Shown here piece by piece: positions 25,964 to 34,770 of a DNA stretch of 64,000 bases (the stretch's first letter is position 1; each line of letters begins with the position of its first letter). A program made the position numbers and the translations under genes. The notes beneath the pieces were generated by a model. That model worked only from the letters and a program-made list of their open reading frames with translations. It did not search any database and had not been told where the DNA came from. The DNA is from Sulfitobacter sp. SK011 (GTDB lineage: Bacteria; Pseudomonadota; Alphaproteobacteria; Rhodobacterales; Rhodobacteraceae). The stretch lies in NCBI RefSeq assembly GCF_003352065.1, contig NZ_CP025803.1:1901574-1965573 (forward strand), given 5' to 3'.

Positions 25964-27259
25964 ATGGTACGGGAAGCATTGACAGGCAGCCGCATTCGCG
26001 AACGCAGGGTGATGGCGGGGCAAAAGCAGGCCAATCTGGCGCGTCAGATCGGAATCTCGGCCAGTTATCTGAACCTCATTGAACATAATCGCCGCAGAAT
26101 CGGCGGTAAACTGTTGCTCAACATCGCCGCGGCACTGGGGGTGGAACCGCAGGCCCTGACCGAAGGGGCAGAGGCCGCGTTGATTGCGACGCTGCGCGAG
26201 GCGGCGATGGATGCGGGCCTGACCGGTCCTGATGCTTCACGCGCTGATGAATTTGCGGGGCGTTTTCCCGGCTGGGCGGATGTGCTGGCCGGCACGCGCA
26301 GGCGTATTGCAGCATTGGAACAGACGGTTGAGGCATTGACTGACCGTCTGGCGCACGACCCGCATCTGGCCGCCTCGATGCATGAATTGTTGACCACCGC
26401 AGCGGCGATCCGCTCCACCGCGTCCATTCTGGCAGAAACAAAGACATTGCAACCCGAATGGCGCGACCGTTTTCATGCCAACATCAACGAAGACAGCCGG
26501 CGATTGTCGGACAGTGCTCAGGCGCTGGTGGCCTATCTGGATTCTAATCCTGAAGCCCCGGAAACCGCGAGTTCCCCCCAGGAAGAAGTCGAGGCGTTTT
26601 TGACCGCGCATGGGTTTCATTTTGACGCTCTGGAAAACGGTGACGACGTGGCAGAGGTTGTTGAGGCGGTGGTCATGCAGGCCCCGCAGCTGCAATCGCT
26701 GGCCGCGCAACACATCGCCAGAGCGGTCTTGCATCAGGTTGGCCGTGACGCGGCGCGACTGTCGATATCCGATCTGCGCGCAGCAGTGGCTGAGGTTGGG
26801 TCAGACCCCGTCACACTTGCCCGCAAACTGCGCCAACCCGTCGTGCGCGTGCTGCGCCGATTGGCTGCATTGCCCGAACACGGTGCTGGACTGGTGGTCT
26901 GTGACCGCTCTGGTACGGTTATTTTTCGCAAGTCGATCGAGGCGTTCACAGTGCCGCGGCACGGTGCCTGTTGCCCGCTCTGGCCGTTGTTTGCAGCGCT
27001 GGGGCAGCATGGGGCCGTGGTGGCGGGCCGCGTGTCACAAATGGGTCCGGCGCAAGCTCAGTTCGACTGTTTTGCGGCAAGCGAAGCCATTGGCACCCCG
27101 TCTTACAACACCCCACCTTTGGTGCAGGCCGTCATGCTGCTGGTGCCCGCGCCAACGGATTCCGGGGCCGCACAACTGGTGGGATCAACCTGCCGGATCT
27201 GTCCGCATGACGACTGCGGTGCCCGGCGCGAACCCTCGATCCTGGCAAAGGGCGTTTAG
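25964..27259 (+). CDS. XRE-family short-chain acyl-CoA-type regulator (ScfR/RamB-like)
   Basis: 431 residues. An N-terminal HTH_3 domain (about 8-65; IRERRVMAGQKQANLARQIG, SYLNLIEHNRR) and a long C-terminal DUF2083-type region ending in a cysteine cluster CRICPHDDCGARREP. This architecture matches regulators of acetate/propionate and glyoxylate metabolism such as RamB and ScfR. It is divergent from the livK operon and 110 bp upstream of a receiver/SSF-kinase gene set, suggesting a role in carboxylate response. The cysteines could bind metal. Confidence 0.85.
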   Translation: MVREALTGSRIRERRVMAGQKQANLARQIGISASYLNLIEHNRRRIGGKLLLNIAAALGVEPQALTEGAEAALIATLREAAMDAGLTGPDASRADEFAGRFPGWADVLAGTRRRIAALEQTVEALTDRLAHDPHLAASMHELLTTAAAIRSTASILAETKTLQPEWRDRFHANINEDSRRLSDSAQALVAYLDSNPEAPETASSPQEEVEAFLTAHGFHFDALENGDDVAEVVEAVVMQAPQLQSLAAQHIARAVLHQVGRDAARLSISDLRAAVAEVGSDPVTLARKLRQPVVRVLRRLAALPEHGAGLVVCDRSGTVIFRKSIEAFTVPRHGACCPLWPLFAALGQHGAVVAGRVSQMGPAQAQFDCFAASEAIGTPSYNTPPLVQAVMLLVPAPTDSGAAQLVGSTCRICPHDDCGARREPSILAKGV

Positions 27260-27369
27260 ACACGTTGGTGCTTTGACAGACCTTTCATTCCGGTGCATCC
27301 TGATCCGTGCTGCACAAGCACCTTGCGTCAGACAGGGGCGGTGCCGCGCGAGGGGGAGGATCAAAGCCG

Positions 27370-27738
27370 ATGGGCAAACATGTGGTGCTGGTCGAGGACG
27401 AAATAAACATCGCCGAGGCCATCCGTTTTTTGCTGTCTCAAGAGGGCTGGCGGGTGGAAACTCTGGCCAACGGGGCCGCCGCGGTTGATGTGATCCGCAA
27501 GGTGATGCCCGATCTGGTGATGCTCGACGTCATGTTGCCGGGCAAGAGCGGTTTTGAAATCCTGAACGAATTGCGCGCTGATCCGGTATTTGCCGATATG
27601 CCGATATTGATGCTGACCGCACGCGGCCAAAGCAGGGACCGCGAGATGGCCGAAAAAGCTGGCGTAAGCCGGTTCATGACCAAACCATTTTCCAATGCTG
27701 AAATGCTGGAAGCGGTGCGCGAATTGACCCAACAATGA
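27370..27738 (+). CDS. Single-domain CheY-like response regulator
   Basis: 122 residues, only a receiver domain: acidic pair VEDE near residues 8-11, phospho-acceptor Asp in LVMLDVMLPGKSG, Thr in LMLTARG and Lys in FMTKPFSNAEM. There is no output domain. GGGGGAGGA lies before the ATG at 27370. It is 14 bp upstream of the small membrane gene and the SSF-kinase, so it is the likely phosphorylation partner. The FliM-like protein encoded at the end of the same set could be its target (inference). Confidence 0.88.
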   Translation: MGKHVVLVEDEINIAEAIRFLLSQEGWRVETLANGAAAVDVIRKVMPDLVMLDVMLPGKSGFEILNELRADPVFADMPILMLTARGQSRDREMAEKAGVSRFMTKPFSNAEMLEAVRELTQQ

Positions 27739-27752
27739 CGGAGGTCTGACCC

Positions 27753-28040
27753 ATGGCGCGCAGCCCTATCTTTTTGGAACGGCGCGGCTACCGGTTGCGC
27801 AGGATGATGGATGCGCTGCGGTTTCTGCCGCTGTTGGGATTGGGCTTATGGATGGTGCCGTTGCTGTGGCCGGCGTCAGAGACGACCGCACAAGGTGACC
27901 TCGACTCAATGCCGCTGAGCATGGCGCTGCAGTATATTTTTGGCATCTGGGCCCTGCTGGTGCTGGCCGCATGGGGCCTGTGGCGGCACACCCGAGAGCA
28001 AGCCACAAAAGATGGTGAACCAAGCGCCGAGGCTGATTGA
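27753..28040 (+). CDS. Small two-TM membrane protein next to SSF histidine kinase
   Basis: 95 residues with two predicted membrane segments (LRFLPLLGLGLWMVPLLW, about 22-40, and ALQYIFGIWALLVLAAWGLW, about 57-76), a basic N-terminus and a charged C-terminus. I recognise no named family. The size, two-helix plan and position before an SSF protein recall the small subunits (DUF485/DUF4212 type) of SSF transporters such as acetate permease. Its stop and the kinase start overlap (TGATG), so they are translationally coupled. Confidence 0.75.
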   Translation: MARSPIFLERRGYRLRRMMDALRFLPLLGLGLWMVPLLWPASETTAQGDLDSMPLSMALQYIFGIWALLVLAAWGLWRHTREQATKDGEPSAEAD

Positions 28041-30769
28041 TGGTTTCGCTCAATCAGCTTGTCATGGTTTGCCTGCTTTATGTTGCTGGGCTGTTCATCG
28101 TTGCCTTTATGGCAGAGCGGGCGGCCCTGAAGGGGCAGGGCGGATGGCTTCTGCGCTCGCCTTTGGTCTATACGCTGTCGCTGTCGATCTACTGCACGGC
28201 CTGGACGTTTTACGGGGCGGTTGGATATGCCGCGCGGTCGGGCCTTGAATATGTGACAATCTATCTGGGGCCGTCGTTGGTGATGATCGGCTGGTGGTGG
28301 ATATTGCGCCGGTTGGTGCGCATCGGGCGCAGTCAGCGTGTGACCTCGATTGCTGATTTGATTTCATCGCGATACGGCAAATCGAATACGCTGGCCATTG
28401 TTGTCACGATCATGGCAGTGATCGGGGTGACGCCTTATATTGCGCTGCAATTACAATCCGTTATTCTGTCTCTGTCGATTTTTGCGGCCCCAGATACGGC
28501 CCTGGTGGGCACCGAACATGAGGTGATCAACAAAGGTCAGGCGGCCTTCTGGGTCGCGACGGGTCTGGCGCTTTTTACCGTGCTTTTCGGCACCCGAAAC
28601 CTGAACGTCAATGAACGCCATCACGGTGTTGTCATTGCCGTGGCGGTTGAGGCGGTGGTCAAACTGGTGGCGCTTTTGGCTGTCGGTATCTTTGTGGTCT
28701 GGGGGCTGGCCGGAGGGGTCAGCGAAACCCTGACCCGCATCGATGCTTCGGCCATCGGTGAATGGCATGTGCAGGGCAGCCGTTGGGTTGCATTGACCAT
28801 GCTGTCAGCGGCGGCTTTCTTGTGTTTGCCACGGATGTTTCAGGTCATGGTCGTGGAAAACGATGATGAACGGTACCTGCAAATCGCCTCATGGGCATTT
28901 CCGCTGTATCTGATGTTGATGAGCCTTTTTGTGGTGCCGATCGCCGTGATTGGTCTTGACCTCATGCCCGTGGGGTCGAACCCGGATCTTTTTGTACTCA
29001 GCCTGCCGCTGAGCCAAGGGCAGAACGGCCTTGCGATGTTTAGTTTCTTGGGGGGCTTTTCGTCGGCCACCTCGATGGTCATCGTGGCCACGCTTGCGCT
29101 GAGCACCATGGTCAGCAACCACATCGTCATGCCGATCTGGCTGGCGCTGCGACAGGATGGCGCGACACAATCGGGGGATGTCCGCAATGTGGTGATCCTG
29201 GCGCGCCGGGTGTCAATCTTGCTGATCATTTCGTTGGGTTTCCTTTATTATCGTGCCTCAGGGGGCAGTGGCGCGCTGGCGGCGATTGGCACCATTTCAT
29301 TTGGCGGCGTTGCGCAGTTCCTGCCTGTCTTGCTTGGCGGCATATTCTGGCGTGGGGCCACGCGGATGGGCGCGCTCTGCGGACTTGGCACCGGGTTCGC
29401 CTTGTGGGTCTTTACGATGTTGCTGCCCAGCTTTGGGCCGGGTACCGCGCTTTCTGTGGCGACGTTTGAACAGGGGCTGGCGGGCATCGGATGGCTGCGG
29501 CCAGAGGCGCTTTTTGGCATCGACGGGTTGGACCCGACGGTCCATGCCGTGGTATGGAGCCTGTCGTTGAACACATTGGTTTTTGGTCTCGTCTCGCTCT
29601 TTACCTTTCCGGACCCGGTTGAACGGCTGCAGGGGGCGCAGTTTGTGAATGTGTTTGACCATTCCAGCCCGACACGCGGCTGGACCGCGTCAGTGGCGGG
29701 CAGCGAAGACCTGATGATCATGGCGCAGCGCATTCTGGGTGCCGCAGAGGCGCGGGCGTTCTTTGGGACACATTCAAAAGCGCAAGGAGTGACGGGCGGG
29801 TTGCCGGAACCCACCCCACAGTTTGTTCAGGCGCTGGAACGTGAACTGGCCGCATCCGTGGGGGCGGCAACGGCCCATGCGATGGTGGCCCAGATCGTCG
29901 GCGGCACATCCGTATCGGTTCAGGATCTCTTGGCGGTTGCCGACGAATCCGCACAGATGCTGGAATATTCCAGCCAGCTTGAGGCGAAATCGCGCGAATT
30001 GTCCGAGACCGCCGCACAACTGCGCAACGCCAATGAAAAGCTGACACAATTGTCACTGCAAAAAGACAGCTTTCTCAGCCAGATCAGCCATGAATTGCGC
30101 ACGCCGATGACGTCAATCCGGTCCTTTTCAGAGATATTGCGCGATGCCAAGGGCATGAAAGCCGCTGACAAGACACGCTATGCCTCGATTATCCATTCAG
30201 AGACCATTCGCCTGACGCGTCTGCTCGATGATCTGCTGGACCTGTCGGTGCTTGAAAACGGTCAGGTGACGCTCAACATGCGCACCGGGCAATTGGCGGA
30301 TGTACTGGATCAGGCGGTGATCACGGCGCTTGCCGGTGCGGCCCGGCCGCTCAGGATTATCCGCGATAAGAAGGCCGAGGCCGTCACCTTGACCACTGAT
30401 TTGGACCGGCTGGCGCAGGTATTTATCAATCTTGCGGCCAATGCGCAAAAATACTGCCGCGCGAACGATCCCCAATTGACGATCAATGTGCAGCATGACC
30501 GGGAGACGCTGACCATTGATTTTATTGACAATGGCGATGGCATTGCCACCGATGCGCAGGCTGTCATCTTTGAAAAGTTCTTTCGGATCAGCGGGGTAGA
30601 GGGCGAAGGGGCCGGGCTGGGGTTGGCCATTTGTCACGAGATCATGACCCGGCTTGGCGGCGATATCGCCTATCTGCCACGGGATGCCGGCACCGCTTTT
30701 CGTGTGACCTTGCCGCTGAAAGGCAAAGACACAAAGCCGGAAAAACGCACGCTTGCCACGCTGACATAA
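28040..30769 (+). CDS. Hybrid Na+/solute symporter-domain sensor histidine kinase (CbrA/CrbS type)
   Basis: About 909 residues. The N-terminal ~500 residues form an SSF-family transporter-like domain with a dozen helices (VYTLSLSIYCTAWTFYGAVG, SLSQGQNGLAMFSFLGGFSSATSMV). A coiled linker (ELSETAAQLRNANEKLTQLS) leads to HisKA with His684 in SQISHELRTPMTS, then HATPase_c with NLAANAQKYC, DNGDGI and GLGLAICHEIM. SSF kinases such as CbrA and CrbS sense nutrients (histidine, acetate). There is no C-terminal receiver domain; the separate CheY-like protein probably replaces it. Start at 28040 is coupled to the upstream gene. Confidence 0.92.
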   Translation: MVSLNQLVMVCLLYVAGLFIVAFMAERAALKGQGGWLLRSPLVYTLSLSIYCTAWTFYGAVGYAARSGLEYVTIYLGPSLVMIGWWWILRRLVRIGRSQRVTSIADLISSRYGKSNTLAIVVTIMAVIGVTPYIALQLQSVILSLSIFAAPDTALVGTEHEVINKGQAAFWVATGLALFTVLFGTRNLNVNERHHGVVIAVAVEAVVKLVALLAVGIFVVWGLAGGVSETLTRIDASAIGEWHVQGSRWVALTMLSAAAFLCLPRMFQVMVVENDDERYLQIASWAFPLYLMLMSLFVVPIAVIGLDLMPVGSNPDLFVLSLPLSQGQNGLAMFSFLGGFSSATSMVIVATLALSTMVSNHIVMPIWLALRQDGATQSGDVRNVVILARRVSILLIISLGFLYYRASGGSGALAAIGTISFGGVAQFLPVLLGGIFWRGATRMGALCGLGTGFALWVFTMLLPSFGPGTALSVATFEQGLAGIGWLRPEALFGIDGLDPTVHAVVWSLSLNTLVFGLVSLFTFPDPVERLQGAQFVNVFDHSSPTRGWTASVAGSEDLMIMAQRILGAAEARAFFGTHSKAQGVTGGLPEPTPQFVQALERELAASVGAATAHAMVAQIVGGTSVSVQDLLAVADESAQMLEYSSQLEAKSRELSETAAQLRNANEKLTQLSLQKDSFLSQISHELRTPMTSIRSFSEILRDAKGMKAADKTRYASIIHSETIRLTRLLDDLLDLSVLENGQVTLNMRTGQLADVLDQAVITALAGAARPLRIIRDKKAEAVTLTTDLDRLAQVFINLAANAQKYCRANDPQLTINVQHDRETLTIDFIDNGDGIATDAQAVIFEKFFRISGVEGEGAGLGLAICHEIMTRLGGDIAYLPRDAGTAFRVTLPLKGKDTKPEKRTLATLT

Positions 30770-30832
30770 AGGCGTTGGTAACCAATCATCGTCTAAGTGT
30801 GTCCCAAGGCCCGCAAAACGCGGGTGGAGGCG

Positions 30833-32062
30833 ATGGGACACGACCAGCAGATTATGACCGCACAGACATCGGGACAATCGGAACGCGATCAACCGCACTC
30901 CGCGCTGCATCGCAAGGCGCAGGTCGGGCGGGTTGAGCATCAGACCCATGCAATGTCTGTGCCCAAAGCATTGCGGCTGACACTGGCCAAGGTGGCAAAT
31001 GAAATGTTTGGCATGGCCATGGCCGCAATCGGCATCCGGATGGAAAAACGAGACGGTGACGCCCTTGCCGAATTGTTTGAAATGCCGGCTTTGTTGATGG
31101 CGCTTGATGGGCCATCAGGCAGGCGGGGGGCCGCAGTTTTTGATCCAAATCTGGTGGGTGGGCTGATCCAACAGCAGACGATGGGCAAAGTGATGCCTGA
31201 GGTCGGGGGTGCAACGCGCCCCCAGACAGCAACGGACGCTGCCATTTGTGCGCCGTTTCTTGACGCCCTGCTGGACAGGGCGGCAGTGTTGCCGGAAACC
31301 GAAATCGAACGGCAGCTTTTGCAAGGGTATCGGTTTGGCATCCGGGCCGAGGATGCCAGAATCCTGCTGATGAGCTTGGAAGCGCCAGAGTATCAGGTTG
31401 TGCACATCACCGTGGACATCGCGGGCGGTTGTCGGCAGGGGCAGATCATTTTATGTCTGCCCATCGTGCCCAAACCGTCTGAAATATCGCGGGGCCGGGA
31501 CGACGATGGCACCTTAACTGACGGCGCGGGACCACGACGGCAAAACTCGTTGAACGATACCGTCATGGCGCTGCATGTCGATCTCAATGTGGCCCTGGCG
31601 CGGATATCCATGCCGGTGAGTACGCTTGGCGCGCTTGCCCCCGGTGATGTTTTTGAACTTGGGATCACTGCGTTTGACCAGTCACGGGTGCTGACCATGT
31701 GCGGGACCGGGGTTGGCCGTGGCACTTTGGGTCAGATTGACGGGGTGCGGGCGCTGCGGGTCGAGCATCAGAACATTGCGGCCACAACGCCAAAACGCCG
31801 CGCCAGCGACCGTGAGGGGCTGGACCTTCCGGACGTCACGGGCGACGGCACCGGCACCCGCGCCACAGATCCGAACGCGGAACTGTCCGCTCCAAGCCCG
31901 GATTTGGCAGAATTGCCCGTTGGCAACGCGATGAACGGCGTGTCAGCCCTGCCTGATTTCGCTGAACTGCCGGATCTGCCGGATTTGCCCGACATGTCGG
32001 ATCTGCCGGGGTTCACGCAAGAGGACGATCTTACCGACTTGCCGCGTGCAGGTGCTGGATAG
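30833..32062 (+). CDS. Orphan FliM/SctQ-like protein with C-terminal SpoA domain
   Basis: About 409 residues. Residues about 30-230 resemble the FliM middle region (MEKRDGDALAELFEMPALLMALDG, DALLDRAAVL). Residues about 245-313 form a SpoA/FliN-type domain (VDLNVALARISMPVSTLGALAPGDVFEL). The tail is acidic and Pro-rich, with repeated DLP/ELP units (DFAELPDLPDLPDMSDLP). No flagellar or type III secretion genes surround it, and the CheY-binding N-terminal FliM peptide is not obvious. It follows the SSF kinase by 63 bp. Function unknown; a switch-complex variant is inferred. The start is uncertain between 30833 and a later ATG at 30854. Confidence 0.72.
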   Translation: MGHDQQIMTAQTSGQSERDQPHSALHRKAQVGRVEHQTHAMSVPKALRLTLAKVANEMFGMAMAAIGIRMEKRDGDALAELFEMPALLMALDGPSGRRGAAVFDPNLVGGLIQQQTMGKVMPEVGGATRPQTATDAAICAPFLDALLDRAAVLPETEIERQLLQGYRFGIRAEDARILLMSLEAPEYQVVHITVDIAGGCRQGQIILCLPIVPKPSEISRGRDDDGTLTDGAGPRRQNSLNDTVMALHVDLNVALARISMPVSTLGALAPGDVFELGITAFDQSRVLTMCGTGVGRGTLGQIDGVRALRVEHQNIAATTPKRRASDREGLDLPDVTGDGTGTRATDPNAELSAPSPDLAELPVGNAMNGVSALPDFAELPDLPDLPDMSDLPGFTQEDDLTDLPRAGAG

Positions 32063-32100
32063 CGGGCGGTTGCAGGAAGATGGCGAAAGGGAAAAGAAGC

Positions 32101-32523
32101 TTAGCTAAAGGGCTGTGCCAAAACCTGTCGCATATTTTCAATGTCATATCCGCCACTGCGCGCGGCCGCGATGATTGCGTCCGGCGTCATTTGACCTGCC
32201 TGTCCCAAGGCCCATGCAATTGTGGACCGGGTGCCTGATGCACAATAGGCCAGGACGACATGATCGGTATCGGCCCCCAGGGCACGGTTGGTGGCGATCA
32301 CGTCCGGCACCATGGTTTGATGGGTCAAAGGCTGCACCGCAAAGCTGATGCCTGCTGCCTTTGCAGCGGCTTGCATCGTTGCTGCGCTATGGCTTGGCGG
32401 TACCTCAGCGTTCGGTCGATTGCACAGGATGTGGGTAATGCCAGCCGCTTTGAGCGCGGACATATCACCCGGTTCGATCTGCGGGCTGACGTAATAGCGG
32501 GGGGTCAATTGGCGAATATCCAT
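32101..32523 (-). CDS. TIGR01244/DUF442 family phosphatase-like sulfur transferase
   Basis: About 140 residues. The DUF442 domain has a dual-specificity-phosphatase-like fold with a reactive Cys-X4-Arg loop (AYCASGTRS). In Blh proteins this domain is fused to a metallo-beta-lactamase domain; here the two are separate genes at either end of the locus. Probably a rhodanese-like sulfurtransferase handling persulfide. Start MDIRQLTPRYYVSPQI at 32523. It is 8 bp downstream of the YeeE/YedE gene. Confidence 0.85.
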   Translation of the reverse strand: MDIRQLTPRYYVSPQIEPGDMSALKAAGITHILCNRPNAEVPPSHSAATMQAAAKAAGISFAVQPLTHQTMVPDVIATNRALGADTDHVVLAYCASGTRSTIAWALGQAGQMTPDAIIAAARSGGYDIENMRQVLAQPFS

Positions 32524-32531
32524 AAGCTGAT

Positions 32532-32963
32532 TTACGCCCGAGCGCTGTTTGTGTCCAGCGCACCCTTTGCCCGGGGTGCCAATGCCATGCCCGCAATCAT
32601 TGCTGCCAAAAATGTCAGCCCGCCAATGCCGCCATAGCTGAGCGAGGCGAGCGCAGGGCCGGGGCAAAGCCCGACAAGGCCCCATCCCATCCCGAACAGC
32701 ACCGCCCCAATGATCAGATGACGATCAAACACCGGGTCTGCTGGTGCCGGAAAGTCGCCCCCGACCAGCGGCTTGCGCGCAGCAGCCAACCGCCAAGCGA
32801 CAAACATCGGGATGATTGCACCCCCCATGACAAAGACCAGTGTCGGGTCCCATGCCCCAAAGAAATCCAGAAAACCCTGTACCTTGTCGGTGTTGGTCAT
32901 CCCTGACAGATGCAGGCCCAGGCCAAAAAGCGAACCTGAGAGAATAGCGAAAGCTGTCCGCAT
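32532..32963 (-). CDS. YeeE/YedE-family half transporter (PmpB-like)
   Basis: About 143 residues with about four helices. It contains LSGSLFGLGLHLSGMTNTDKVQGFLDFFGAWDPTLVFVMGGA and a C-terminal GLCPGPALASLSYGG motif with a conserved cysteine, typical of the second half of DUF395/DUF6691 split transporters. The start at 32963 overlaps the region where the neighbouring half ends (1 bp gap). With the next gene it should form one sulfur-species channel. Confidence 0.87.
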   Translation of the reverse strand: MRTAFAILSGSLFGLGLHLSGMTNTDKVQGFLDFFGAWDPTLVFVMGGAIIPMFVAWRLAAARKPLVGGDFPAPADPVFDRHLIIGAVLFGMGWGLVGLCPGPALASLSYGGIGGLTFLAAMIAGMALAPRAKGALDTNSARA

Positions 32964-32964
32964 G

Positions 32965-33393
32965 TCAAAGCCCGCCCATGAAGCTGCGCAGCGCCACGAC
33001 CATAACCGCCCCTGACGCGATATAGACCAGAGTGGCGGCAATGCCGCGCGGGCTGAGCCGGGAAATGCCGCAGACCCCGTGGCCAGACGTACAGCCATTG
33101 CCGATGCGGGTGCCAAGCCCGACAAGCAGGCCAGCAAGAATGACCAGCCCGATGTTTGAGGTCAGATTGGTCGCTGCTGTGGGTGTGCCAAGCGCCTGCA
33201 GAAATGCTGGTAGGGCGATCAGCCCTGCCAGAAACGCCCCGCGTTCCATCCAGGCCCCGCGCGCAGAGCCGTCAATCAGGCCGCCCAATATGCCGCTGGC
33301 CCCCATGATGCGACCATTTCCCAGCAGATAGACCGCGCCGGCACAGCCTATCATCAGGCCCCCGATCAGGCCCCATATCCAATCCATTTCCAT
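32965..33393 (-). CDS. YeeE/YedE-family half transporter (PmpA-like)
   Basis: 142 residues, about four helices, with the hallmark GIGNGCTSGHGVCGISRLSPRG carrying two cysteines and GGILGGLIDG upstream. This is the first half of a split YeeE/YedE transporter; the pair is known as pmpAB in BigR regulons. It lies 9 bp after the metallo-hydrolase gene. AAGG lies before the ATG at 33393. This pair is separate from the fused transporter in the sox locus. Confidence 0.88.
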   Translation of the reverse strand: MEMDWIWGLIGGLMIGCAGAVYLLGNGRIMGASGILGGLIDGSARGAWMERGAFLAGLIALPAFLQALGTPTAATNLTSNIGLVILAGLLVGLGTRIGNGCTSGHGVCGISRLSPRGIAATLVYIASGAVMVVALRSFMGGL

Positions 33394-33402
33394 TTTGTAC
33401 CT

Positions 33403-34287
33403 TCAGAGTTTGTTGATGGGCAATTTGAGCATCACCGTGCCGCTGTCATCCGCCTCTGGCATATGACCTGCGCGCATGTTGATTTGGAGCGATGGCACTA
33501 TCAGTTTTGGCATCGGCAGACTGGCATCACGGGTTTCGCGCAACGTGACGAAATCATCTTCGCCCGCACCACCGCCTACATGAACGTTGGCCGCTTTTTG
33601 GGCACCAACGGTGGTTTCCCAGGCAAATTCATTGCGCCCCGGTGCCTTGTAATCATGGCCCACAAAAATGCGGGTCTGGTCAGGCAGCGACAGGATGCGC
33701 TGAATGGAGTTGTAGAGGTCATGGGCGGACCCGCCCGGGAAGTCGCAGCGCGCCGTGCCGAAGTCTGGCATGAAAAGCGTATCGCCCACAAAAGCCGCGT
33801 CGCCGATCACATAGGTCAGACAGGCTGGCGTGTGGCCAGGAGTGTGCATCACATCCGCGCGCATCTGTCCGATGTGAAAGCTGTCTGCATCCCGAAAAAG
33901 CGCATCAAACTGGCTGCCATCGCGCTGAAATTCGGTGCCTTCGTTAAAGACTTTGCCAAATGTGTCCTGAACCGTGGTGATCTGAGCGCCAATGCCGATC
34001 TTGCCGCCCAGTTTCTCTTGCAGATAGGGGGCAGCCGACAAATGGTCGGCGTGCACATGGCTTTCCAGTATCCATTGGGTCTGCAGGTTGTGGGCAGTTA
34101 CATACTCGATGATCCTGTCGGCAGAGCATGTGTCGGTGCGCCCGGCGGCATGGTCAAAATCAAGCACGGAATCGATGATGGCGCAGGCCGACCCATCGGG
34201 GTCTTGCACCACATAGCTGACCGTGTTGGTCGCATCATCAAAAAATGCGGTCACATTTGGGGAAACGGTGGGCAGGGTCGTGTCCAT
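33403..34287 (-). CDS. Metallo-beta-lactamase-fold persulfide dioxygenase-like (ETHE1/Blh)
   Basis: 294 residues. MBL-fold motifs: ESHVHADHLSAAPYL, MHTPGHTPACLTY, FVGDTLFMPDFGTARCDFPGG and FVGHDYKAPGR, the ETHE1/Blh signature set. Persulfide dioxygenases oxidise glutathione persulfide to sulfite with one iron. First gene of a four-gene minus-strand set ending with the DUF442 gene, together equal to a split Blh plus transporter. No ATTC-N8-GAAT site was found in its leader. Confidence 0.9.
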   Translation of the reverse strand: MDTTLPTVSPNVTAFFDDATNTVSYVVQDPDGSACAIIDSVLDFDHAAGRTDTCSADRIIEYVTAHNLQTQWILESHVHADHLSAAPYLQEKLGGKIGIGAQITTVQDTFGKVFNEGTEFQRDGSQFDALFRDADSFHIGQMRADVMHTPGHTPACLTYVIGDAAFVGDTLFMPDFGTARCDFPGGSAHDLYNSIQRILSLPDQTRIFVGHDYKAPGRNEFAWETTVGAQKAANVHVGGGAGEDDFVTLRETRDASLPMPKLIVPSLQINMRAGHMPEADDSGTVMLKLPINKL

Positions 34288-34428
34288 CTGCTGGCCTCCT
34301 GTTGGTTACAGGGAAACATAGCGTTTTCTGCATGTGTTACAAGCGCAGGTTTGCGGCGGCATCAGGCCAGGCACCTGACGCGAGGGGCGCGCATCGGTAT
34401 TTGAAAAAGGGTGAAATAAGGCGAGAGG

Positions 34429-34668
34429 TTACGTCAGGAAAATGCCCAGGATGACCATCATCAGGCCAATTGCCGACAGAAACAGCGCGCCCATGTTCAC
34501 AGGGATCGCAGATTTCAGCACAGCCCGCATTGCAGCGTCATCAAGACCTGAACGTTTGGCGCGCGCCACCCGGACAATGCACCAGATCAACCCGACAAGA
34601 CCGATGAGCGACAAGGCCGCACCTGTCCAGATGATCCATTCGAGCGGGGAAGAGGTTGCGTTTTCCAT
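34429..34668 (-). CDS. Small two-TM membrane protein, unknown function
   Basis: About 79 residues starting MENATSSPLEWIIWTG. Two membrane segments (WIIWTGAALSLIGLVGLIWCIV and MGALFLSAIGLMMVILGIF) flank a basic loop (RVARAKRSGLDDAAMR). I do not recognise a named family; similar short proteins occur beside gapR (DUF2312) in rhodobacteria. It is divergent from gapR with 102 bp between starts. Confidence 0.7.
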   Translation of the reverse strand: MENATSSPLEWIIWTGAALSLIGLVGLIWCIVRVARAKRSGLDDAAMRAVLKSAIPVNMGALFLSAIGLMMVILGIFLT

Positions 34669-34770
34669 GACCCGTTCGCTACGACAATCAGCAGGTTTGG
34701 GCAAGACCCGCTTGCGGGTGTCAAATTGCGCGGGTAGTCAGGCCCCAGATCAATTCGCAAGGAGCGCAGC

